64,000 nucleotides of DNA from the NCBI GenBank assembly GCA_017634065.1, contig JAGBOC010000030.1, positions 1-64,000 of the forward strand. The letters are read 5' to 3'. The translations under genes were made by a program, and so were the position numbers. Origin of the DNA: Lachnospiraceae bacterium (GTDB lineage: Bacteria > Bacillota > Clostridia > Lachnospirales > Lachnospiraceae). The notes under the pieces were generated by a model. It did not search any database, was not told the DNA's origin, and worked only from the letters and a program-made list of their open reading frames with translations. Below are positions 1 through 7,612 of this stretch, piece after piece (position 1 is the first letter of the stretch; each line of letters starts with the position of its first letter).

Positions 1-681
1 AATTCTATCAGTATCGATGCTATAATTTTTACAAATATCTTTTATAACATCAATATTGATAAATACATCTTCTGATACATTATTATCATCATCAACAACA
101 CTCTCCATTCTACTTTGAATAGTTTTATAATCATGACTAAGTCCGTCACTAAATGCAGGGATATACACAAAACATTCATTTTTGTTTTGTGCTTCTTCAG
201 TAGTCCATACAAGTCCACCATATCCTTGTGTAAGTTGACTTAAAGTATCCTTACCAAAAAGACTCGCATCAGGTATAAACTGCACCAAAGGATATTTTTT
301 ACTTGAATCATAGTTTTCAGGTATAAATAAATTATAGTTGACTGTTATCCCCGAAGCATCATCAGTATAACTAAATTGTTTAAACTTAGGAACTTCTGAC
401 TCAATTAAACTTTGTAAAGTTAAATCATCAGATTTATCAATACCACCACCTCCATTTGGTCTATTATTTCCGCCTTCAGCTTGTCTTACACCACCTTGAT
501 TATCATTGTTTGTTTCTCTCATCATTTCACTTGATTCTTCTTTACTATCATTTACATTCAATGTTTCACTTGAAACTTCATTAGATGTGTTTTTGCTTCC
601 ATCACATGATACAAGTGAAAATATCATTAACATTATAACAAATAATCCAATAAACTTTTGTGTGATATTAGTCTTATTCAT
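1..681 (-). CDS. Lipoprotein esterase, C-terminus cut by window
   Basis: The minus-strand reading frame starts at ATG 681-679, preceded by a GATGAGG ribosome site, and stays open for 227 codons to the window edge. The N-terminus is a lipoprotein signal (MNKTNITQKF, a hydrophobic core, then SLVSC), so the mature protein should be lipid-anchored outside the cell. A Ser/Asn/Glu linker follows, with a Gly-rich stretch near residues 75-80. From about residue 95 the sequence reads like the front of a secreted alpha/beta-hydrolase of the PHB-depolymerase/feruloyl-esterase type (NYNLFIPENYDSSKKYPLVQ and a following FIPDA). The catalytic serine would lie outside the window. The substrate cannot be told. 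Confidence is good for a lipoprotein and moderate for the esterase fold. Confidence 0.7.
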   Translation of the reverse strand, partial: MNKTNITQKFIGLFVIMLMIFSLVSCDGSKNTSNEVSSETLNVNDSKEESSEMMRETNNDNQGGVRQAEGGNNRPNGGGGIDKSDDLTLQSLIESEVPKFKQFSYTDDASGITVNYNLFIPENYDSSKKYPLVQFIPDASLFGKDTLSQLTQGYGGLVWTTEEAQNKNECFVYIPAFSDGLSHDYKTIQSRMESVVDDDNNVSEDVFINIDVIKDICKNYSIDTDRI

Positions 682-798
682 AATTTGCTACCTCATCATT
701 ATATTTACCATGATAATATTTTAACATTTTATACGATTTTCTGTAAGTGAATTTTTTGTGAAGGCAGAGTCAAGAGTTGACCTATATAAATTATCTAT

Positions 799-930
799 TT
801 ATAAATCAATATTTGCTTTTCTTGCTTGCGACATTTGTATCGCTCGTGGGATTTTATAAGCTCTACCATCTTTTATAAAGTTAGCACCTGTTTGCTTAAA
901 GTAAAATGGCACTTCCCACTTTTTACATTA
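799..930 (-). pseudogene. Decayed fragment, possibly excisionase-like DNA-binding protein
   Basis: On the minus strand a frame opens after a TAA at 930-928 and runs for 42 codons to a stop at 801-799. It has no ATG, GTG or TTG at its front. The peptide begins CKKWEVPFYFKQTGANF and continues with KDGRAYKIPRA. It resembles the tail of small excisionase/MerR-like helix-turn-helix proteins, where a short wing ends in a K/R-x-IP motif. With no start it is best read as a remnant of a lost gene, possibly from a mobile element. The family guess is weak. The rest of 682-1070 shows no other coding signal. Confidence 0.3.
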
Positions 931-1071
931 CTCTCGTGTGTTTAATACCCAGTCATATTAGAAATTATCACATTTTAAATTGTTTGCAAAATTTTCACAA
1001 TTTTTACACTGTATTTTCACTACAAAATACTATATTTAATATCATAAAGCTTTAGCTTTATAAAAAAAGAA

Positions 1072-1151
1072 AGGAGTGTAATATCCCACTAGGATAAAAC
1101 TACAGTTTCCCCCATTTTACTTATCCTAGTGGCAATATTACAAATAAAACT
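1072..1151 (+). promoter_or_regulatory. Hairpin between ribosome site and start codon
   Basis: AGGAG at 1072-1076 lies about 75 nt before the ATG at 1152, too far to work directly. A long inverted repeat fills the gap: 1078-1097 pairs with 1121-1141 (one side contains CCCACTAGGATAA, the other TTATCCTAGTGG). If it folds, the ribosome site and ATG are brought to about 11 nt apart. This geometry is inferred from the sequence only. It could instead act as an attenuator. Confidence 0.5.
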
Positions 1152-1541
1152 ATGGAAAATGTAACAGAAAACAAACAAGGAAATAATCATAGCAAGACAC
1201 TATCTATCATTGCTATTTCACTATCAATTGTCAGCATTTTATTCTCTTCATTTACTCTTGTGAAAACTGGTAATGTGCATAAGAGAGGTTTCGATAGACC
1301 TTTCGCTATGCAAAACGAAATGGGCGATAGTTATGCAAGAAATAATCAAGAATTCAGTGAAAGACCTTTTAATGATAACTTCCGCTTTAATAAACCAGGT
1401 AGTAATTCTCAAAGGCCTAATATGGGAAATGATATGAGAAAATCTAGAAGAGAAAATAATGCTCCAAACTTTGATGATGGTGGAAACCAAAATCAACCAA
1501 GCAACAATGGTCCAAAAACTGCACCAGAAGTTTCTCCATAA
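1152..1541 (+). CDS. Small single-pass membrane protein, Asn/Pro-rich
   Basis: This 129-residue protein of unknown function has a short polar head, one hydrophobic segment at about residues 16-38 (LSIIAISLSIVSILFSS) and a long outward-facing, low-complexity tail rich in Asn, Pro, Arg and Gly. The tail resembles the linker of the lipoprotein at the start of the window (both have N-x-RPN and Gly/Asn runs), but this may be composition only. There is no ribosome site directly before the ATG; translation may depend on the hairpin just upstream. A terminator follows at 1577. The minus-strand frame over the same bases looks like a shadow. Confidence 0.6.
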   Translation: MENVTENKQGNNHSKTLSIIAISLSIVSILFSSFTLVKTGNVHKRGFDRPFAMQNEMGDSYARNNQEFSERPFNDNFRFNKPGSNSQRPNMGNDMRKSRRENNAPNFDDGGNQNQPSNNGPKTAPEVSP

Positions 1542-1576
1542 CATTTATTAAAAATATAATTAAATCTCCTAAAAAT

Positions 1577-1601
1577 AAAAAGCCACAATATGTGGCTTTT
1601 T
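1577..1601. terminator. Bidirectional terminator
   Basis: AAAAAGCCACA-ATA-TGTGGCTTTTT is a perfect hairpin with a T-run on one side and an A-run on the other. It serves both the plus-strand gene ending at 1541 and the convergent hydE ending at 1615. Confidence 0.9.
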
Positions 1602-1614
1602 GTTTTACATTATT

Positions 1615-2658
1615 TTACATTTTTTTGCAATCCCCTCTATCTATGACAAGTGTATATCCTATTCTTTTCATTCGTGCACTCATACAATCTTTACACTCTG
1701 CTGCCTCATCTCCAGTGCAGATTTTATTATCATATAATAGATACTTATTTCTTACAGAAGATGGCGATAGATTTGGCATCACTACATTTGCTCCATGCTC
1801 TACACCCTTCTCTCTGCCAAGCGGATTTATAGTTCCAAGTGCCGTAGTGGCTGGGAGCAAGACATTCGGACGAATTATTCTAACTATAGAAAGAAGCAAA
1901 AGTGTTTTCTCAAGTGTTCCTGCTTTTTCATTTTTATAAATTGTATCCTTATGTGGTATGAATGGTCCTATCCCACACATTTCTGGCTTAAACTCTTCGA
2001 TAAACTTTAAATCATACGCTAAATCTTTATTAGTTTGATAAGGGCTCTCAACCATAAAACCTGCCCCTACCTGATAGCCAATATCTCTTAAATCCTGCAA
2101 ACACTTCATTCTATGCTCATATGACATAGTTTCAGGATGCAATTTTTCATAATGAGTTTTATTTGCAGTCTCATGGCGTAGTAAATATCTATTTGCACCA
2201 GCATCAAAATATTTCTTATAAGTCTCTTTTTCCTTTTCACCTATAGAAAGTGTGATAGCACAATCAGGAAACTTTTTTCTTATATGTGAAATTATCTCTA
2301 CCATTATTTCATCAGTAAAATATAAATCTTCACCGCTCTGAAGCACAAATGTTCTAAAACCAAGTTCATAACCTATATCACAGCAACTATATATTTGTTC
2401 TTTCGTAAGTCTATATCTTTCAGCGTTTTTATTTCCATTTCTAATGCCACAGTAATAACAATCATTTTTACAATAGTTTGAAAACTCTATGAGCCCTCTT
2501 GCATAAATGTCTTTTCCATATATAGAAGTCGCAAGTCTCACAGCTTCTACTCTTAATACCTCTTTTTCCTCATTTGTGACATCATTAAGAAGTGTCTCAT
2601 ACTCTTCAACACCTAGTTTATGTGTGTCTATAAACTTGTTAATGATACTATTTAACAC
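1615..2658 (-). CDS. hydE: [FeFe]-hydrogenase maturation radical SAM protein HydE
   Basis: This 347-residue radical SAM enzyme belongs to the HydE/BioB/ThiH group. The radical SAM cluster motif is C63-x3-C67-x2-C70 (NYCKNDCYYCGIRNGN). Near the C-terminus CTGDEAAECKDC gives C-x7-C-x2-C, the accessory second cluster site found in many HydE proteins. HydE helps build the dithiomethylamine bridge of the hydrogenase H-cluster with HydF and HydG, neither of which is in this window. The start is a GTG at 2658, preceded by AGGTG five bases upstream; no ATG fits. It is followed by the convergent terminator at 1577. PylB-like relatives are the main alternative, but the second cysteine cluster favours HydE. 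Confidence 0.88.
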   Translation of the reverse strand: MLNSIINKFIDTHKLGVEEYETLLNDVTNEEKEVLRVEAVRLATSIYGKDIYARGLIEFSNYCKNDCYYCGIRNGNKNAERYRLTKEQIYSCCDIGYELGFRTFVLQSGEDLYFTDEIMVEIISHIRKKFPDCAITLSIGEKEKETYKKYFDAGANRYLLRHETANKTHYEKLHPETMSYEHRMKCLQDLRDIGYQVGAGFMVESPYQTNKDLAYDLKFIEEFKPEMCGIGPFIPHKDTIYKNEKAGTLEKTLLLLSIVRIIRPNVLLPATTALGTINPLGREKGVEHGANVVMPNLSPSSVRNKYLLYDNKICTGDEAAECKDCMSARMKRIGYTLVIDRGDCKKM

Positions 2659-2685
2659 CTTATCACCTACATTTTTTATAGTTTA

Positions 2686-3810
2686 TTATTCTGATATATC
2701 AATATCTGGAGTTATCTCAATATTATAATCAGGGTATACATTTTTTAGTTCAGTTGTCAGAATCTTTGCCCCATCGCCAGGCTCTACATCAAAAGACATT
2801 ACAACATCAAATCGCATATCCTTTGCTTTTTTATCAAGATAGAAACCATGTAGCTGAAATGCAAAATCGTGGCTAAATACAATCTCCTGCACTTTATTTC
2901 TTATCTCAGAAATCTCATCATCTTTTGTATTGTATGAATAAGCGCCTATACCTGTAAGTATAACTCCTGTCTTATGATATACCTCTTGCTCTATCTTTCT
3001 TGTCAACACATCAAAATCATCTATAGTCATACTATCAGGAACTTCCACATGAATAGAGGCATAGTTTTTACTTGGTCCAAAATTATATACAAATAAATCA
3101 AAAGCACCGCGAACTTCTTTAAAAGAAGAAACTATTCTCTTTATCGTAACTGTCAATTCCTTTTCTGCTCTTCTCCCTAATATGTCACTTATAGTTTCTT
3201 TTAGCATTCCAAATCCTGCTTTGATGATAAATATTGATATAACTATCGCAACATATGCTTCAAGAGATATATTGGTAAGTTTATAAATTATGGCACTTGC
3301 AAGAACTGAAAAAGATAACACTGCATCAAACATCGCATCACTTCCAGATGCGACAAGTGCATCAGAATTATACTTTTCGCCTTGAGCCTTTACAAATCTG
3401 CCAAGAACTATTTTCACTAGTACTGCTACTGCGATGATTATGAGCATAACATTTGTGTAATTGACAGTCTCTTTATTTAGTATACTTTTCACAGATTCTA
3501 TAAGTGATGTAATACCTGCATAGAGAACTATAGCAGATATAATCATAGATGTCAGATACTCAATTCTTCCATGACCAAGAGGATGTTTTTTATCTGGCTT
3601 TCTTCCAGCAAGTTTTGTACCGACAATAGTTATTATAGAAGACATTGCATCTGATAAATTATTTACTGCATCAAGAATTATAGCAATGGAGTTTGATAAA
3701 AATCCTATAGTCATTTTGAAAGCAACTAACAAAATATTTGCAATTATCGCAATGATACTCGTCCTTACTATGACATCATTACGACTTTTTTCATTTGATA
3801 CTTCTGACAT
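2686..3810 (-). CDS. Cation diffusion facilitator (metal efflux)
   Basis: This 374-residue CDF-family transporter exports divalent cations (Zn, Mn, Fe or Co) in exchange for protons. An early segment carries the family's metal site as LDAVNNLSD, and the matching HP-x-GH-x-R loop reads KKHPLGHGRIEYL. A later helix carries ASGSDAMFDA, equivalent to the second HxxxD/DxxxD site. About six membrane segments precede a cytoplasmic domain from about residue 215, followed by a further C-terminal extension. The ribosome site AGGTGGTG precedes ATG 3810. It stands 27 bp upstream of hydE on the same strand, so co-transcription is likely. Metal preference cannot be read with confidence. Confidence 0.9.
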   Translation of the reverse strand: MSEVSNEKSRNDVIVRTSIIAIIANILLVAFKMTIGFLSNSIAIILDAVNNLSDAMSSIITIVGTKLAGRKPDKKHPLGHGRIEYLTSMIISAIVLYAGITSLIESVKSILNKETVNYTNVMLIIIAVAVLVKIVLGRFVKAQGEKYNSDALVASGSDAMFDAVLSFSVLASAIIYKLTNISLEAYVAIVISIFIIKAGFGMLKETISDILGRRAEKELTVTIKRIVSSFKEVRGAFDLFVYNFGPSKNYASIHVEVPDSMTIDDFDVLTRKIEQEVYHKTGVILTGIGAYSYNTKDDEISEIRNKVQEIVFSHDFAFQLHGFYLDKKAKDMRFDVVMSFDVEPGDGAKILTTELKNVYPDYNIEITPDIDISE

Positions 3811-3866
3811 ATTTCACCACCTAAAACTAAACTTTTTATATAAATGTTTTCACAAATTTGCACTTA

Positions 3867-5657
3867 TTAAAGTTTCTTAAATATGAGTTCCACATTTCTA
3901 TGCTCTCTTTCAATTTTCTCAAGAGCATTTAACCCTGCCGGTAAGATAAAATTAACTTTTGACAAATTAATTATAAGATTTCTATCTTTCAAGTCAATAT
4001 TTAAACCTTCTACATAATCTATAAGTTTTGATGAATTAATAGAGTCAAGAGCACCTTTTACACTTATGATTACATCTTCATCACTTGACAAATGCGATAA
4101 ATTAAATGCATCTATTGGTTTCACATTATCAAGTTCATTTATATCATCACTATTTACTAATTCAACTACACCCTTTTCAGACCTCATACATAAAATGCCA
4201 TAATCTTTTATAAGTCTCTTGATATTGTTTCTTGCAAACTTTAGCTCAAACTCGAAAAGTTCACTCTCGACATTTTCCATAAGAAGTAGTATTTTATTTT
4301 TCTTTCCCTTCACAAGTTTCTCAAGTAATTGATAATTAGTTATGTCTACAGACTCCATCTTTAAGTCATTTCCGATTGCCTTATGCATATTTTTTGCTTC
4401 AGTGACAACAGCAGGAAGGTCTGCACCAATGTAATCTATGTTTTTATTTTTGCAAGTAATCGCTCGAACTGCAAACCCTGCTCCAATATCTATAACCAAG
4501 TCTATATCATTTTTCCTAGTAAGTTCATCAATCTTTTTTGTCACTTCATCATATCTTTCTTTATACTCTTTCTCTTCATCCGCTAAAGTCTTATCTTTCA
4601 TACTATCATAAATGCCACCAGAAAGAGTTTTAGCTTCATTAAGCCCTGCTTTCTCAAGTAATAAAAGAGATTTTAACGCATTTAGAAGTTTAGGATTTGC
4701 TCTCTCCATAGAATCTATATCTTCAGTCTTGAGTTTACTACAAGCCCAATCATATATTTTATCAAGTGTCATAGGACCTGTCTTTTCAAATAGAACTCTA
4801 TGTCTACCTTCATAAAGTTTGAAACTTACATCTTTTATCCCTACTTGCTTAAACTTACTCACGAGTTCTGAAATAGTTTTCCCACCTCTTGCTACTGGAT
4901 CATCTTTGCCCGAGATAAAAATAATTGGATTATCTTTATTCATCTTTGCTATATTTTCTATCTTTCCAGTGAACTTTATAGCATAAAGTAATTCTCTAAA
5001 AAGACCTATGCTTATAGTTTCCATAGCGTGAGGATCAGCCATAAGTCTTTTTACTTCATCTTCATCTTCATTTATCCAATCAAGATAACCTCTTCTTTTT
5101 TTTATCTTGAGATTATTTGTCTCATTTACAAAAAAATCAAGTAACTTTGGAGCTGCTTTTTCTCCAAGAATTATCGAAAGTATATTTGCAATTATCTTTC
5201 CAAAAAAAGTTGCGATTTTAGGAAACGACAAACACCCTACAAGTATCGCAGCATCAACACTGTCACCATATCTTATCAGATAATCTCTTATAAGATATGA
5301 ACCAAGCGAAAAACCTAATACTATATATGGGACATCTCCATACTCTTTTTTTGTCAGAAGTCTACAAGTATAAATGTCATCACTCGCAAAATGCCAACTT
5401 CCTCTTGGTCCAAGATAAAGTCTTGGTTCGCCTGGAAGCACAGAGTCTCCATGTCCCAAGTGGTCATTGCCACGAACTATAAATCCCCTATCAGTAAAAT
5501 ATTTTGCTACTGGCTCATAAAGTAAAATGTGTTCTGACAAACCATGAGCAATCTGAATAATCCCTTTTATATGACGGGCATTTTGTGGCATCCACTCTAC
5601 TGCATGTATAGTTGTCTTTCCATCCGCAGATGGATAATAAAAATCTCTTCTATTCAT
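3867..5657 (-). CDS. Fusion: S33 hydrolase + methyltransferase-like + STAS domain
   Basis: This 596-residue protein has three parts. Residues 1-310 are a monoacylglycerol-lipase-type alpha/beta hydrolase: nucleophile Ser117 in GFSLGS, an acid in SGKDDPV (about 252-253) and His286 in EGRHR. Residues 355-520 read as a class I SAM-dependent methyltransferase, with the SAM loop VIDIGAGFA (388-396) and an acidic DLP motif (413-415), close to the leucine-carboxyl-methyltransferase pattern. Residues 528-596 are a STAS domain (anti-sigma-antagonist fold). Its usual D-S-S/T-G phospho-switch is replaced by FILPAG, so it probably cannot be phosphorylated there. It begins 2 bp after the acyl-CoA-synthetase-like gene, so the two are surely one operon. 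The combined activity is unknown; acyl-ester or acyl-thioester chemistry at the membrane is plausible. Confidence 0.82.
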   Translation of the reverse strand: MNRRDFYYPSADGKTTIHAVEWMPQNARHIKGIIQIAHGLSEHILLYEPVAKYFTDRGFIVRGNDHLGHGDSVLPGEPRLYLGPRGSWHFASDDIYTCRLLTKKEYGDVPYIVLGFSLGSYLIRDYLIRYGDSVDAAILVGCLSFPKIATFFGKIIANILSIILGEKAAPKLLDFFVNETNNLKIKKRRGYLDWINEDEDEVKRLMADPHAMETISIGLFRELLYAIKFTGKIENIAKMNKDNPIIFISGKDDPVARGGKTISELVSKFKQVGIKDVSFKLYEGRHRVLFEKTGPMTLDKIYDWACSKLKTEDIDSMERANPKLLNALKSLLLLEKAGLNEAKTLSGGIYDSMKDKTLADEEKEYKERYDEVTKKIDELTRKNDIDLVIDIGAGFAVRAITCKNKNIDYIGADLPAVVTEAKNMHKAIGNDLKMESVDITNYQLLEKLVKGKKNKILLLMENVESELFEFELKFARNNIKRLIKDYGILCMRSEKGVVELVNSDDINELDNVKPIDAFNLSHLSSDEDVIISVKGALDSINSSKLIDYVEGLNIDLKDRNLIINLSKVNFILPAGLNALEKIEREHRNVELIFKKL

Positions 5658-5659
5658 AG

Positions 5660-7405
5660 TTATATATACATCGCATCAACTTTTTGATAATCAATCTTTC
5701 CAAAAAGTGTAAGTGGTATCTCTTCTATTATTTTATAATCAACTGGTCTTAAATGTTTTAATAATTTTTTATCAGCTTCTTTTCTAAACTCATCTATAAT
5801 CTCTTTTTCTTTTTCAGCATCAAGTTTTTTATAGTCGCCTTTAAGTTGCACGAGAAGCACTGGCAAATTAAAGCACTCTTTATCAGGTCTTGGTATAGCG
5901 ACACATCTTTCTACTAACTCATGATTTTTAAATGCATCTTCTATATCTGAATAGTCAATTTTGAAATTAACTCCTCTTGTGACACCTGGGAATTGATAAT
6001 AGAATGATCTTGACTTTCTTGACTTATAATATACAAATCCTTCTTCATCTACGAAACCCAAATCTCCACTATGGAACCAAAGTCTTCCATCATCATGGAC
6101 TTGAAGTACTTCCTTTGTCTTTTCAGGAAGTCCTACATACTCAATCATAACTGATGGGGATGTTATGCAAAGTTCTCCAATTTCATTATACTTCTTCTCT
6201 TTTCCTGTGTCAGGGTCAAATGCTGATATTATAGTTTTCGCAAATGGCAAACCAACAGATCCAGATTTGTGATGCTCTTTTGTATTGACACATGCTGCTG
6301 CACAAACCTCTGTAAGTCCAAATCCATTTAATATAACTTCATCACTACCATTTCTTTTTAGATAATCATTTATCTTATCTTCAAGTTCAGTAGTTAAAAT
6401 GTCACTTCCAGTTATCGGATCTATCACACAAGACATATCAATTTTCTTATCTTGATCTACAAATGTTTGCCAAATCTGTGGCATAAATGCTACGTGATTA
6501 ACTCTATCATGTTTAAATGCATCGACCAATAGATTATTTCCAGGCATTCTCATGACAAGTTTCATCCCATGTCTAATTGCTTCATGAAGTCCCGTCGTGA
6601 TAGCAAATGCATGATACATAGGAACTGCACAAAGACAACTATCATAATTTCCGATTCTGCTATTTTGTGCACTATATTGTTCGAGACAATTATTTATCGC
6701 TTTACTACTTACAAGTGCACCCTTACTATGTCCACTTGTGCCACTTGTAGGAAATACTATTGCTGGGTCATCACCTTTTACTCCATAATCTATGTCAATA
6801 TGAGAAGAACCTTTATTCATAAACTCTTTCCAAGTTATAGCATTTAATTCTTCTGGTACTTTATAACGAACTAAACCATAAAACCTTGATATAAGTTTTG
6901 AAATTGGAATCATAGAATCAAGAGCACTCATACTTATGATATGTTTTGGCATCTTATCTTTTTCTATGTCCTTAAACTTGTATGCAAACATATCAAAAGT
7001 AAAAAGAAACTGACTATTTACTTTGGTTACATTTGCAGGTACCACTTCATCAAGTTCAAATGGATTTATAAAGTTCACTATCGCACCAAGTTTATTGATA
7101 GCATAAACTAAATAAATTACTTCAGGGGCTATAAATATGCAAAGAGATACATAATCCCCTTTCTTTACTCCGATACTTTTAAGTGCACTAGCAACCTTCT
7201 CCACTTTCTCTCGCACATACTTATAGTTAAACTTGGCACCATAGTAATCAAGCATTACTCTTCCATCAGAGTATAATTTCTCGCTCTCTTTAAATACTTC
7301 ATATAAAGTTTTATTAGAGAGCTTCACATTTTTTGCCTCATCACTCAAATAATTAAGCCAAGGCAAATCAATGGACGCATATCCACTCATCTTTTCTTTA
7401 TTCAT
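5660..7405 (-). CDS. AMP-dependent acyl-CoA synthetase/ligase
   Basis: This 581-residue protein of the ANL (adenylate-forming) superfamily activates a carboxylic acid as acyl-AMP, usually followed by transfer to CoA or a carrier. It shows the P-loop PTSGTSGHSKG, the NGFGLTE motif, the SGDLGFVDEEG motif and, near the C-terminus, LFGKIDYQK with the catalytic lysine. I chose ATG 7405 (MNKEKMSG), with GGGAGG five bases before it, over an upstream TTG. It is the first gene of a two-gene operon with the hydrolase fusion (2 bp gap). A promoter with an inverted repeat lies about 100 bp upstream. Substrate is unknown; a medium or long-chain fatty acid, or a peptide or polyketide starter, are all possible. 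Confidence 0.88.
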   Translation of the reverse strand: MNKEKMSGYASIDLPWLNYLSDEAKNVKLSNKTLYEVFKESEKLYSDGRVMLDYYGAKFNYKYVREKVEKVASALKSIGVKKGDYVSLCIFIAPEVIYLVYAINKLGAIVNFINPFELDEVVPANVTKVNSQFLFTFDMFAYKFKDIEKDKMPKHIISMSALDSMIPISKLISRFYGLVRYKVPEELNAITWKEFMNKGSSHIDIDYGVKGDDPAIVFPTSGTSGHSKGALVSSKAINNCLEQYSAQNSRIGNYDSCLCAVPMYHAFAITTGLHEAIRHGMKLVMRMPGNNLLVDAFKHDRVNHVAFMPQIWQTFVDQDKKIDMSCVIDPITGSDILTTELEDKINDYLKRNGSDEVILNGFGLTEVCAAACVNTKEHHKSGSVGLPFAKTIISAFDPDTGKEKKYNEIGELCITSPSVMIEYVGLPEKTKEVLQVHDDGRLWFHSGDLGFVDEEGFVYYKSRKSRSFYYQFPGVTRGVNFKIDYSDIEDAFKNHELVERCVAIPRPDKECFNLPVLLVQLKGDYKKLDAEKEKEIIDEFRKEADKKLLKHLRPVDYKIIEEIPLTLFGKIDYQKVDAMYI

Positions 7406-7501
7406 TTTTTCCTCCCACAAAATTGTGCTATCCTACCTTATCTAAAAGTAGTTTGCGACTGCTTCCCACAGTCACTATTAAATTTGTCCACCGCCAAAAA
7501 T

Positions 7502-7539
7502 CATATCTATTATAGCACATTTATAATTATATAGATATG
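7502..7539 (-). promoter_or_regulatory. Extended -10 promoter with flanking inverted repeat
   Basis: On the minus strand TGCTATAAT gives an extended -10 (the TATAAT complement is at 7509-7514). A perfect 9-bp inverted repeat, CATATCTAT (7502-7510) and ATAGATATG (7531-7539), brackets it with a 20-bp gap. It likely drives the acyl-CoA-synthetase operon and may be a repressor site. No good -35 was seen. Confidence 0.55.
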
Positions 7540-7554
7540 AAAATTGTTAAACAT

Positions 7555-7583
7555 AAAAAAGAGGCGGACATTCCGCCCCTTTA
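7555..7583 (-). terminator. Terminator of the giant surface protein gene
   Basis: On the minus strand a stem GGGGCGGA/TCCGCCTC with an ATG loop is followed by TTTTTT. It sits 30 bp after the stop codon. A second, weaker hairpin (TGGTGAA/TTCACCA, 7590-7606) lies between. Confidence 0.92.
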
Positions 7584-7612
7584 GTCATTGGTGAAAACTT
7601 CACCATTTAGTT

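Noticed and set aside
1043-1060. Palindrome ATAAAGCT-TT-AGCTTTAT as a terminator
   Set aside because: Only A-T-rich with no T-run on the right strand, and no gene ends there.
1248-1544. Minus-strand 98-residue frame opposite the small membrane protein gene
   Set aside because: It has no ribosome site, and the plus-strand frame has a membrane segment and sits before the proper terminator.
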